Part shown: in pieces, positions 43,647 through 51,967 of the stretch
How positions within the stretch are numbered: the first letter of the stretch is position 1
Layout of the letters: each line of letters starts with the position of its first letter
NCBI RefSeq assembly: GCF_900129935.1
Contig: NZ_FQXJ01000010.1
Span: forward strand, 62,001-126,000
Reading direction: 5' to 3'
Source: Desulfosporosinus lacus DSM 15449
GTDB lineage: Bacteria > Bacillota > Desulfitobacteriia > Desulfitobacteriales > Desulfitobacteriaceae
DNA length: 64,000 nt
Translations under genes and position numbers: made by a program
The notes under the pieces: generated by a model
What the model saw: the letters and a program-made list of their open reading frames with translations, nothing else
The model's database searches: none
Told to the model about the DNA's origin: nothing

Positions 43647-45578
43647 TTACTTAGCTGCTTGGTTATTGCTCAATCCCAAACCTTTTCTCTTCGCAATAAT
43701 GTGAGCTTCGATGTTATTGGCGACTTCTACCGGATCATCTCCGAGAGCGACCTTCCCTCCGGTTAGTCCCTCAACATCTTGGGTCAATAATTTAACGAGT
43801 TGAGGCGCGCCCGTCACAAAGGGAGTCGGCGACAAATGAGTATACGCACCGTATGCCACAGCAAATACTCCATCAATCGTCGCTTTTTGCTCCATCCATT
43901 CAGGGGCAGTTACTGCAATAGGTAATTGAGGTACATCTACATCTAAATGATCTGCCAGCGCTGTAACAAGCATTGAGATTCTTCCTGTGTCTGTACAGGT
44001 TCCGAAACTCAAGACCGGCGGAATTTTTAGGGCACCGCATATTTCTCCTAAACCGCTGCCCGCCAATTTAACAGCATCCATGTTACAAAGCCCGGCCACT
44101 TCTAAAGCATGATTTCCGCATCCTGCAGACACCACCAAGATATCCTTCTTGATAAGTTCTTTAGCGAGATTCACCGTGTTCCAATCTTGAGGACCATTTC
44201 TGATAGTTGAGCAACTCACTAAGGCGACAACACCCTTAATTTTTCCGGCGGCAATGACATCAACCAGTGGATCAAGTTTACCGCCAAGAGCCTCCAAAAC
44301 CGCTTCTGTGGAGAATCCCGCAATTGCCTTTTGGATAATTTTAGGGACCTGGGGGGTGATTTTCCCTTTACGCTTTTTGAAATTTTCGATACCTAGCTCA
44401 ATGAGTTGATCTGCCATGGCGTCCGTTTCAGCAGGATGATACGGAATCTTATGTTGAAGGCCTGGTAGACCAATGATGGTGCTGACTGCTACCAAGGTTA
44501 TTTGGTATTGTTCTGCATACATATCAATAGCCGGTGGCGAACAGTTCTCATCCATAGCAAGGACATCTACGGTTCCTGTCGCTAAGAGAGGCTCTATGGT
44601 CAACCAATTCCCCATTAAGCCCACAAAAACATCATCTACCGGAAATCTCTGAACTAATTCTTGTCCCGTTTCGATAGATCCAACGATTCTAAGCCCTTTG
44701 GCCCCAGCCGCTTTAGCCCGTTCTTGAACTTCCGCCATTTTAGCCTTTTGGATAGTTGCAACGCCAGGCCAAGGTTGGTGTCCATTAAACACGATATTAA
44801 CGTAATCCGGGTCCATGATCCCCAAATCAACATTGACTTCGTGTGGTTTAGGCGTACCAAACAAAATATCCTGAGTCATTTCCAACCCAATTTGGGCATT
44901 ATAGATTGTAGAAAGCCCTAGGCGCAAGGCTTTGAGCGCGAGGGAAACATAATCTCCATCGACATTAGTCAAGCAACTCGCGACACAATTTTGCTCCTCG
45001 TGAAGAGCTCCCGCCGGATAAATATGTAAGTCCTTCCAGACCTTTTTCCGCTTCTTTGGCGCAAAGGCTTCAACCATGAGATTTGGCTCTTCTACACCAA
45101 TGTTCATTTGGGCATTGAGCAGATCCGCTAATTGTATGGCCATCTGGTTAGTATCCTGATTCGTATTGAGTCCAAGCTTTTCACACATCCATTTAAGTTT
45201 ATTGACATCCGTGATTTTAAATGGTGTTTTCCCTTCTCCTGTGGCCTTAAGGGTTCTGAATGCTTCATAAGCATGATGGCTGTAGGTGCCTGCTCCCATA
45301 ATATTTTGAAGCAACAACTTTCTCATTGCCATAGCATCAGGTCCGATTCCACAAACCCCTTTATCCTGACCAGTCTTCTCACTGATTCGGCAAGGTCCCT
45401 GAGCACATTGTTGACAAGTTAAGCCTTGGAGACAAAATTTACAGCGAATCTTTTCCTGCTCGGTCCAACGATCGAAGGAATTGGACATACCATCTTCCCT
45501 GATTCTTCCTATCATTGCTTCAACTGAATCATGGTAACTTATTCGACCCTCAGTCTTTTCCAATATAGTTTCAGACAT
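43647..45578 (-). CDS. CooS-family Ni/Fe CODH-like protein lacking the Cys294-Cys295 ligand pair
   Basis: A 643-residue CooS homologue. B- and D-cluster cysteines lie at 46, 49, 55, 58, 63 and 76 (CKFC..C..C....C). C-cluster ligands compared with Carboxydothermus CODH-II from memory: His267 (His261), Cys346 (Cys333), Cys456 (Cys446), Cys487 (Cys476), Cys528 (Cys526) and catalytic Lys565 (Lys563) are kept. However GICCTGNE of CODH-II is GSIETGQE here (300-307), so Cys294-Cys295 become Ile302-Glu303. Of the proton-channel histidines only one (His102) seems kept. CooS-V of Carboxydothermus, which lacks a canonical cysteine, holds an Fe/S/O cluster and does not oxidise CO. No cooC, cooF or acs genes adjoin. 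It is a single gene beside the demethylase island. Confidence 0.9.
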   Translation of the reverse strand: MSETILEKTEGRISYHDSVEAMIGRIREDGMSNSFDRWTEQEKIRCKFCLQGLTCQQCAQGPCRISEKTGQDKGVCGIGPDAMAMRKLLLQNIMGAGTYSHHAYEAFRTLKATGEGKTPFKITDVNKLKWMCEKLGLNTNQDTNQMAIQLADLLNAQMNIGVEEPNLMVEAFAPKKRKKVWKDLHIYPAGALHEEQNCVASCLTNVDGDYVSLALKALRLGLSTIYNAQIGLEMTQDILFGTPKPHEVNVDLGIMDPDYVNIVFNGHQPWPGVATIQKAKMAEVQERAKAAGAKGLRIVGSIETGQELVQRFPVDDVFVGLMGNWLTIEPLLATGTVDVLAMDENCSPPAIDMYAEQYQITLVAVSTIIGLPGLQHKIPYHPAETDAMADQLIELGIENFKKRKGKITPQVPKIIQKAIAGFSTEAVLEALGGKLDPLVDVIAAGKIKGVVALVSCSTIRNGPQDWNTVNLAKELIKKDILVVSAGCGNHALEVAGLCNMDAVKLAGSGLGEICGALKIPPVLSFGTCTDTGRISMLVTALADHLDVDVPQLPIAVTAPEWMEQKATIDGVFAVAYGAYTHLSPTPFVTGAPQLVKLLTQDVEGLTGGKVALGDDPVEVANNIEAHIIAKRKGLGLSNNQAAK

Positions 45579-45792
45579 TACCTATCCCCCTTTTATAATT
45601 ACTATTGAAAGTTTGCTCATCTGCCGGGCTAAATATGTACGGCTCTGTGATAGTAAAGTAATTAAAGCCTTCTTCAAAGCAACTGATTCGGTTGCTATTT
45701 TGTTACTATTTTTCCCGTTCAATTCGGCGTGTAATAGTTCTTAATACAAATTGGAAAGATAAAATCAATAAATAGATATGGAGGGATAATAA

Positions 45793-46140
45793 ATGAACGA
45801 AAGTACGGATATAAAAATGAACCAACCTAATTTAAAAGCAAAGAACATAGTATACTATATCTTGGGTGTTCTGGAGGTGCTATTAGCCTTTCGCCTAGTC
45901 TTCAAACTTCTTGGAGCAAATCCTCAAAGTCCTTTTGTTTCATTTATATATTCAGTATCACAAGCATTCTTATCCCCTTTTACTGGTATCTTTCGGTCGG
46001 CAGTCACTAAAGGGATTGAGGCTCAGTCCATTTTAGAGCCTACGACCATTATTGCTATGATTGTTTATGCAATTATAGCTTGGGGAATTGTCAAGTTAAT
46101 TGAGATTAGCAGACCTCATCAAACACCAGAAAGTCGTTAG
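45793..46140 (+). CDS. YggT-family membrane protein
   Basis: A 115-residue protein with a short hydrophilic N terminus (about 18 residues) and YggT features: VYYILGVLEVLLAFRLVFKLLGANPQSPFVSFIYSVSQAFLSPFTGIF, then a last membrane span IIAMIVYAIIAWGIVKLI. Two or three membrane segments. YggT proteins are linked to cell-envelope or osmotic functions, poorly defined. ATG follows GGAGGG. The stop codon TAG directly abuts the dispersed repeat copy D. The 210-base gap before it, shared with the CooS-like gene, holds a short GCAAC/GTTGC hairpin near 45690 and otherwise nothing I can name. Confidence 0.88.
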   Translation: MNESTDIKMNQPNLKAKNIVYYILGVLEVLLAFRLVFKLLGANPQSPFVSFIYSVSQAFLSPFTGIFRSAVTKGIEAQSILEPTTIIAMIVYAIIAWGIVKLIEISRPHQTPESR

Positions 46141-46411
46141 TGAACTCGTTCAGCTAAAGCTGAACATCGAGACTTCGGTGACGTAAGTCTCCGGTGGAGA
46201 CTTACGCCGAAGACGCAGATCCACAGACGAATAACTTACGCGGCGTAGGATGGTGTTCTACCTCCTTTGCGCCAAGTGTTCCTATTGGGAAAGGCGCTCG
46301 GCGATCCTCTTTCCTACGCCAGTAGGCATTCCTATTGGGACCGCGGCTTCGGCGATACTCTCCACCGGAGACTATCGTCACCGAAGTAGAATAAGGAACA
46401 CCCACTTGAAG
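46141..46411. repeat. Dispersed structured repeat, expanded copy (copy D)
   Basis: Ends match copies A-C (TGAACTCGTTCAGCTAAAGC at the start, GAATAAGGAACACCCACTTG at the end). The centre is enlarged to several hairpins, including CTTCGGTGACGTAAGTCTCC with its complement, two TTCCTATTGGGA words 57 bases apart, and CCACCGGAGACTATCGTCACC near the end. The final AAGTGGGTGT arm is lost. It starts right at the yggT stop. Confidence 0.78.
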
Positions 46412-46422
46412 ATATTAAGAGC

Positions 46423-46454
46423 AGCCCGTAACAGTTTTTAATTGTTACGGGCTT
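46423..46454 (+). terminator. Hairpin terminator after repeat copy D
   Basis: GCCCGTAACA and TGTTACGGGC with loop GTTTTTAAT. No T-run follows, so strength is doubtful. The following 220 bases to the next gene are AT-rich leader DNA in which I see no clear element. Confidence 0.5.
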
Positions 46455-46680
46455 CAAACTTAACTCAGCTAAAAGCAGTAAAATTTTCAGAAAGCAAAGA
46501 AGATGCCATCGTAATAATTAAACAGCTTGAATACACGTAACTCACGCAGATTTGGAGTATTTTCCTATCTGCATAATCTAAAGGATTTATGCCCTTTGCG
46601 TCGAAATATTATAACAGTTAGAATTTTTTGTTTATCCGGGTTATTCCTACAGTGATTAACAACAAATCGAGGAGACTGCT

Positions 46681-47955
46681 ATGCCTAAGAGAAATATTGA
46701 AAGTTTTCTTGATCCTCAATACTTAGAAGAAATCCTCGCCAGTTTTTCTAAGGCTACAGGGCTGCACATTGAAGCCGTAAATAGAAAAGGAGAAACCCTT
46801 GCTATATTGGGTAATAAAAGCAGAAGCGATTTTTGTCAGTTTATCCGAAGCCATAGTAAAGGAGAAAAGAAATGTTTAGATTCATATAAAGAAGCAACTT
46901 TAGAATCAGCCAAATGGAATGAGCCCTATTTCTTCCGTTGCCATGCCGGACTTATTATATGGGCCGTCCCGATTATAGTAGATAGTGTATTCTTAGGAAG
47001 TATCATATGCGGACAAGTATTATTGTGGAAACCTGATGAATTTTTTCTTCAACAATTAAAGAAATCCAATTCTAAAAATATGGACTTTGATACTTTGCAA
47101 CAAAAAGTAAAAGAACTCCCCATATCCTCTCCTGAGCAGTCCCAAGCTGCGGCAGACATGCTTTTTGTGGTGGTAAATCACTTGGTGAAAAGAAACATTC
47201 ATACTATGGAGGAGGAAAATGCTTATCATTTAGAACGCCTTCAAATAAAAGCTGATCTGGAAAACAGAAAGAAGAAAAACGCTGCGGAATTTACAGACTA
47301 TGGAACCTATTTAAAGAATGAAAGGCGTTTCCTAAGTTATATACGGCTTGGTGATAAAACCAGGGCCGAAAGTACTTTGAAGAATTTATTAACTGACCTC
47401 TTAACTAAGACCGCCGGGGATAAAGCTACTATTAAAATACGGGTGCTTGAATTGGCCTCCCTGTCATCGAGGGCCGCCGTCGAAGGAGGAGCTGATGCTG
47501 AACAGGTTATGGTTAAACTTCAGGATTTTAATAATGAGATTAACAGCATTGAACGCATAGAAGAATTCTTCTTCAAAGTCCATAAGGTCATAGGGGAATT
47601 CCTGGATGGAATTTTTAAACTCGCAGACAAGAAGCACCTCAGCTTAGTTAATAACGCCCGAAATTTCATTATGGAAAATTACCATAAACCACTGACACTT
47701 AAAGCAACTGCCGATCATCTCTTTATTAGCCCATCCCATCTATCTCGTTTATTCCGCTTAGAATTAGATTGCACTTTTAATGATTACCTAACTAGAGTCC
47801 GTGTTGAAAAAGCAGTAGAACTGATGAAGAAACCAGAGTTCAGTGTTGAACAAGTTTCTAAAGCAATAGGCTTTAAAAGCCAAAGTTATTTCGCTGAAGT
47901 ATTTCGGAAATATATTGGCGTCACCCCACTGATCTATAAAAATAGCTTATTTTAG
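46681..47955 (+). CDS. PocR-domain AraC-family regulator
   Basis: A 424-residue one-component regulator. Residues about 8-170 are a PocR ligand-binding domain (FSKATGLHIEAVNRKGETLAI, DFCQFIRS..KGEKKCLDSYKEA, PYFFRCHAGLIIWAVPIIV, GSIICGQVLL), with cysteines that may hold a cofactor. A middle helical region follows. The last 100 residues are two AraC helix-turn-helix units (LKATADHLFISPSHLSRLFRLE and VEQVSKAIGFKSQSYFAEVFRKYIGVTPLIYK). A corrinoid protein gene follows after 11 bases, so it probably controls methyl-transfer genes, perhaps including the betaine block. A PocR kinase with a similar sensor lies at 56636. Confidence 0.92.
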   Translation: MPKRNIESFLDPQYLEEILASFSKATGLHIEAVNRKGETLAILGNKSRSDFCQFIRSHSKGEKKCLDSYKEATLESAKWNEPYFFRCHAGLIIWAVPIIVDSVFLGSIICGQVLLWKPDEFFLQQLKKSNSKNMDFDTLQQKVKELPISSPEQSQAAADMLFVVVNHLVKRNIHTMEEENAYHLERLQIKADLENRKKKNAAEFTDYGTYLKNERRFLSYIRLGDKTRAESTLKNLLTDLLTKTAGDKATIKIRVLELASLSSRAAVEGGADAEQVMVKLQDFNNEINSIERIEEFFFKVHKVIGEFLDGIFKLADKKHLSLVNNARNFIMENYHKPLTLKATADHLFISPSHLSRLFRLELDCTFNDYLTRVRVEKAVELMKKPEFSVEQVSKAIGFKSQSYFAEVFRKYIGVTPLIYKNSLF

Positions 47956-47966
47956 GAGCGATTCAA

Positions 47967-48626
47967 TTGATATTTGATGATATTATCTATTCAATTGCTG
48001 AAGGGGAATCTGAGGATACGATAGAATTCTGCAAACAAGCTTTAGCACAAGGATATTCTGCCAATTCTATTCTTGAAAAGGGACTAATTACTGGTATTAA
48101 CATCATCGCTGAAAAATACCGCACGGAAAAAGTTAATGTTCCGGAGGTTTTAATGGCCACCAATTCAATGCATGCGGGCCTATCCGTTATTGAACCAATC
48201 TTGACTGCCCCTGCCAAAAAAGGGCTTGGCAAGATAGTCTTGGGTACCGTCGCAGGAGATTTACATGATATTGGCCTCGGCATTGTCAAAACCATGGCTA
48301 TGACAACCGGCGCCAAAATTATAGATCTTGGGGTTAATGTTACTCCTAAGAAATTTGCCAGTGCTGTTCGCAAGGAAAAGCCTAATATTCTAATGATTTC
48401 GGCCTTATTAACCACAACCATGTCTGTTATGAAAGATGTGATTGATGAACTGGACGCTCAGGGACTACGCAACGGGATAAAAATTATAGTAGGTGGAGCA
48501 CCCATAACTGATGCCTTTGCCAAGGAAATTGGAGCAGATTATACATTTGAAGATGCATTTGAATTCCGCAAGTTTTTAAAGGAAAATCTAAGCAAACTGT
48601 TAACCTCCAAAAAAGGCAACTCATAA
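47967..48626 (+). CDS. Corrinoid methyl-carrier protein (third of four)
   Basis: A 219-residue B12 shuttle. The cap domain (about 1-85) is followed by GDLHDIGLG with His100 as cobalt ligand; note Leu in place of the usual Lys after DIG. DLGVNVTPKKFASAVRKEKP, MISALLTTTMSVMKDVI and IIVGGAPITDAFAKEIGADYTFEDAFEF complete the domain. The start is TTG, 8 bases after AGGAG. It is co-transcribed with the PocR/AraC regulator and is on the opposite strand from all methyltransferases in the window. A partner is not evident; a regulatory B12-reader role can be considered. Confidence 0.9.
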   Translation: MIFDDIIYSIAEGESEDTIEFCKQALAQGYSANSILEKGLITGINIIAEKYRTEKVNVPEVLMATNSMHAGLSVIEPILTAPAKKGLGKIVLGTVAGDLHDIGLGIVKTMAMTTGAKIIDLGVNVTPKKFASAVRKEKPNILMISALLTTTMSVMKDVIDELDAQGLRNGIKIIVGGAPITDAFAKEIGADYTFEDAFEFRKFLKENLSKLLTSKKGNS

Positions 48627-48663
48627 AAGAATGCAAACCCCTGAATGAACCATAATTAACTAA

Positions 48664-48697
48664 AAGAACTACTCTTGTTTTGCAGGAGTAGTTCTTT
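48664..48697. terminator. Terminator after the third corrinoid gene
   Basis: AAAGAACTACTC pairs with GAGTAGTTCTTT around TTGTTTTGCAG, 37 bases past the stop. Confidence 0.8.
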
Positions 48698-48798
48698 GCA
48701 TATAAGCTTTTTTTCGACAAATTAATTTCGCTTCATCTCGCCCACTCCTCAAGCTTCTCCCCTAATATGATTGATTCGTTCTTTCCGGGTAAGAATCC

Positions 48799-49494
48799 TT
48801 AAAGTCGCGATCTGGCTCGATCTTTATTTCCATTTTGTGTTCCTGCTAAGATTTCCAATGTAACAACTTGGCCCCCATCGACATAGATGGATTCCGGGAC
48901 CTTTATTCCTTTGACAATTGAGGTGAGGAGACCTGTATCCCCCTCAATCTCTCCGACTTCCCACCCAAAAAAGTCAGCAATCTCCTGAACTTTTTTTCTG
49001 TATCGCTCAAGATCCTTTATCCCGGGAGTCTTAATGAAGATTGCTTTTTGATAACTGCCATACAAAGTTTTAATCAATTTACGCGCTTTCTTTTCACCAT
49101 ATTTCTCTTCATATTCGCAGTATTCCGCTAAGGGAGTTCGCCCATAGTCCAACCATCCCTGGCTAAAATAATAAGTGAGAGAATTCTCCTTGAATAATTC
49201 CATATGCCTGGCAGTTGATCCTAACATTAGGCCAATACAATCGTGTGTCGCCGGAAATAAAAGCGGTATACGCGGTGACAGCAACCCAAGCATTGAATTA
49301 GAGCAACGTCCATAAGTAAGTATGATCAAATCATAGTCCTGGCTCTGATTAATTATTTCCTGCAGTTTAGCATGTAACCTATCCGGTCGGGCGTGGTAAC
49401 TGTAATCTAGAAATTCACAATCCATTCCCTGGTTAAGTCCTTGCGCATGGATTTCATTCATAGTTGACTGGCAACCAATCAGCTTAATTCTCAA
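48799..49494 (-). CDS. DUF1638 protein
   Basis: A 231-residue cytosolic protein of the DUF1638 family, which in methylotrophic anaerobes lies beside methylamine or betaine methyltransferase genes. Features are an N-terminal IKLIGCQSTMNEI segment with Cys8, LIILTYGRCSNSMLGL near 57, PRIPLLFPATHDCIGLMLGS near 74, and a conserved C-terminal EGDTGLLTSIVKG segment. Conserved cysteines and His/Asp suggest a metal or cofactor site. The start is TTG after GGAGG. It is downstream of the BCCT gene on the same strand with a terminator between. Confidence 0.85.
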   Translation of the reverse strand: MRIKLIGCQSTMNEIHAQGLNQGMDCEFLDYSYHARPDRLHAKLQEIINQSQDYDLIILTYGRCSNSMLGLLSPRIPLLFPATHDCIGLMLGSTARHMELFKENSLTYYFSQGWLDYGRTPLAEYCEYEEKYGEKKARKLIKTLYGSYQKAIFIKTPGIKDLERYRKKVQEIADFFGWEVGEIEGDTGLLTSIVKGIKVPESIYVDGGQVVTLEILAGTQNGNKDRARSRL

Positions 49495-49547
49495 CTGCTA
49501 TCATCCTCCACAACAAGCTTGCTTAATCCATAGAATCTTAACCGCAT

Positions 49548-49583
49548 AAGAACACCCAGGCCTCCACAATCCAGGTGTTCTTT
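49548..49583 (-). terminator. Terminator after the first BCCT gene
   Basis: AAGAACACC and GGTGTTCTT frame an 18-base loop, 24 bases past the minus-strand stop. Confidence 0.65.
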
Positions 49584-49606
49584 GATTTGTATCAGGACTT
49601 TCCGAC

Positions 49607-51097
49607 TTAAAGCTTCTCCTGACCAAGTGCTTTGTAAATGCTAAAGCACATGGCTATCATAATCAACATGAAGGGGAAGGCCGCGACAATAGAAACTGTC
49701 TGCAAGACTGATAACGCTGCAGTGCCGCCGCCGACTAAGATCAGAATGATGGTGAAAGATCCCTGTATGATACCCCAGAAGCTGCGTAATCCCTTGCCTG
49801 GGTCCATGTCACCGTTGGAAGTTAACATAGCAAGTACGTAAGTTGCGGAATTCGCAGCTCCAACAAAACAGGCAACAATGAGTAGAATTGCCAGAGGAGC
49901 AGTGATTGAATATAAAGGTAACTGTTGCAACATGGCGAACAAAGCGGTAGTATAGTCTGTTTTAACAGCGGCTTGAATGGCTCCATTAGAGAGCTTATCC
50001 AGGTTGAAAGCAGCACCGCCGTAAATCGACAGCCAGATCATGGAGAATCCGGAAGGCAATAAGGTCACTGCCAACACAAATTCGCGGATGGTACGACCCT
50101 TGGAGACACGGGCGACGAATTGTCCGACGAAGGGTGCCCAGGCAATCCACCATGCCCAGTAGAACACAGTCCAGCCGTTTATCCAGTCTATATTGCCCAT
50201 CCACAGGGTCTGTCCGACAAAGTTTTGCAAGTAGGCTCCAAGAGTATCTGTAAAGTTGTTCAGGATAATAACCGTCCCCCCGAACAAGAAGATAAATACC
50301 ATAAAACCAATCGAAAGCCATATCTTAATGTCGGCAGCAATCTGCATAGCCTTGTGCAGGCCGGAGATTGTGGCCAGAGTGAAGAGCAGCGTCATTAATG
50401 CGATGACTATTGAAACGGTCGTGGGCGTTGCCTGAATTCCCCAAATATATTGCAACCCTGTGGCTATCTGGTTAGAGCCGAGACCTAAGCTAGTGGCTAC
50501 ACCAAAAACGGTGGCAAACACTGCCAAGATATCAATTGCTTTGCCGATAGGCCCGTAAATCCGCTCCCCAATCAAAGGATAGAAAGCTGAACTGACTAAG
50601 AAGGGTAGATCCTTGCGGAATTGGAAGTATGCCAGAGCCAGACCCCCGATGGCGAAAATCACCCAAGGATGAATTCCCCAGTGGAAAAACATGATGCGCA
50701 TGGCTGTACGCATAGCCTCAGGGGTACCCGCTGTATCCATCGGCGGGGATAGGTAATGCATCATTGGCTCGGCAACTGACCAGAACACAAGCCCGATACC
50801 CATACCTCCTCCGAACAACATAGAAAACCACTGGAAGTTACTGAACTCAGGCTTGTCGTCGTCTTTTCCCAGTTTGATTTTACCAAAACGACTAAAGGCT
50901 ATTCCGAAAATAAAAATCGTAAAAAAAGCGACCGCCAACAGATATAGCCATCCGAAATCAGTCGTTAAAAATGCGAAGGAAGCACTAGCGACTTTACCCA
51001 TTTGTTCAGGAAGGAACATGCCGAATATTACGAATAATACGATGATAACTGAAGAAATATACATAACAGAACGGTTTGTTGAGCTTCTACTCGTCAT
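49607..51097 (-). CDS. BCCT-family betaine/carnitine/choline transporter (copy 1)
   Basis: A carrier of about 496 residues and 12 spans. The BCCT signature is GWTVFYWAWWIAWAPFVGQFVARVSKGRTIREF near 308, with the Trp-rich substrate box, plus GGGMGIGLVFWSVAEPMMHY near 93 and HWGIHPWVIFAIGGLALAYFQFRK near 142. GMGIGL suits Na+- or H+-coupled betaine uptake. ATG 51097 has a long spacing (11) from GAGGAG; a GTG at 51106 lies 3 bases from it. It is downstream of the methyltransferase operon with a terminator between. It probably imports the quaternary amine that is then demethylated. Confidence 0.93.
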   Translation of the reverse strand: MTSRSSTNRSVMYISSVIIVLFVIFGMFLPEQMGKVASASFAFLTTDFGWLYLLAVAFFTIFIFGIAFSRFGKIKLGKDDDKPEFSNFQWFSMLFGGGMGIGLVFWSVAEPMMHYLSPPMDTAGTPEAMRTAMRIMFFHWGIHPWVIFAIGGLALAYFQFRKDLPFLVSSAFYPLIGERIYGPIGKAIDILAVFATVFGVATSLGLGSNQIATGLQYIWGIQATPTTVSIVIALMTLLFTLATISGLHKAMQIAADIKIWLSIGFMVFIFLFGGTVIILNNFTDTLGAYLQNFVGQTLWMGNIDWINGWTVFYWAWWIAWAPFVGQFVARVSKGRTIREFVLAVTLLPSGFSMIWLSIYGGAAFNLDKLSNGAIQAAVKTDYTTALFAMLQQLPLYSITAPLAILLIVACFVGAANSATYVLAMLTSNGDMDPGKGLRSFWGIIQGSFTIILILVGGGTAALSVLQTVSIVAAFPFMLIMIAMCFSIYKALGQEKL

Positions 51098-51212
51098 GAA
51101 TAGCACTACTCCTCTCGTAAACTTTACGTTTAATGGATTAGTTTTGTATCCTAGTCCTGGTGCGTGGAGTCGCCAGTCTATAGATCTCTAGTCACCATTT
51201 ATAACCGAAAGC

Positions 51213-51260
51213 AATCCTAGGGACTTTAAAGAATTGTGTTTATTAAGGTCCCTAGGATTT
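51213..51260 (-). terminator. Terminator between the corrinoid gene and BCCT copy 1
   Basis: AATCCTAGGGAC is exactly complementary to GTCCCTAGGATT, with a loop of about 22 bases; it lies 25 bases past the corrinoid gene stop. It may be leaky and let some transcripts reach the carrier. Confidence 0.65.
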
Positions 51261-51285
51261 AACTGCGTTAGGCATTCTGCTAAGT

Positions 51286-51933
51286 TCACTTTGCCAGCAT
51301 ACGGTCTGCAAGCGCGACCGCTTCGTCGGCAGATTCAGCCCATCCGTCGGCTCCGATCTCATCTGCATAAGCTTGGCTGGTAGGACCTCCTCCAATGAAG
51401 ACTTTGAACTGATCCTTAAGATTATGCTCTATCAAATAATCAATAATCTGCTTTTGCGCGCTCATCGTTGTTGTCAAGAGGGCACTCGCGCCAATTATGT
51501 CCGCTCCAACTTCTTGAGCCTTTAAAACAAAATCTTCGGCTTTAATATCAGTACCAATATCAAAAACCTTATAGCCTGCTGCCGTGAACATCGCTCCTGT
51601 TATATTCTTACCGATGTCGTGGATATCCCCTTCTACTGTTCCCAAGACAATCTTGCCTTTACTTTCCCCTTCACTCATACCTAATTTAGCTATTTCCGGT
51701 TCAAGCAGACCCAACCCGACTTTCATTGCCTCAGCAGACATCATTACGTCCGGCAGAAAGACTTCCCCTGCTTTCCATAACTCCCCTACAACTTCAATTC
51801 CTTTGATTAGGCCTTCTTGCACAGCGTCAACCGGATTAATTGATTCATCAATGACCTTCTGGGAAAGTTCCCCCACTATATCTTCATCCCCATCGATAAT
51901 GGCTTGCTTTAATTCTAAAAATAGTTCCTTCAT
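51286..51933 (-). CDS. Corrinoid methyl-carrier protein of the betaine operon (fourth; MtgC-like)
   Basis: A 215-residue MtbC/MttC-type shuttle. The cap has LSQKVIDESINPVDAVQEGLIKGIEVVGELWKAGEVFLPDVMMSAEAM. The B12 motif is EGDIHDIGKN with His105. Then come DIGTDIKAEDFVLKAQE, IIGASALLTTTMSAQKQII and FIGGGPTSQAYADEIGADGWAESADEAV. ATG 51933 follows GGGAGGAG. It is the last gene of the mtgA-like/mttB-like/corrinoid operon, 34 bases after the MttB-type gene, and would accept its methyl group. Confidence 0.95.
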   Translation of the reverse strand: MKELFLELKQAIIDGDEDIVGELSQKVIDESINPVDAVQEGLIKGIEVVGELWKAGEVFLPDVMMSAEAMKVGLGLLEPEIAKLGMSEGESKGKIVLGTVEGDIHDIGKNITGAMFTAAGYKVFDIGTDIKAEDFVLKAQEVGADIIGASALLTTTMSAQKQIIDYLIEHNLKDQFKVFIGGGPTSQAYADEIGADGWAESADEAVALADRMLAK

Positions 51934-51967
51934 TTGATTTACTCCTCCCATTTCTCAATTATTTAGT

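Noticed and set aside
43647-45578. Part of an acs/CODH operon of the Wood-Ljungdahl pathway
   Set aside because: No acsB, acsC, acsD, cooC or cooF genes adjoin and a C-cluster cysteine pair is missing, so I do not treat it as the acetyl-CoA synthase partner.
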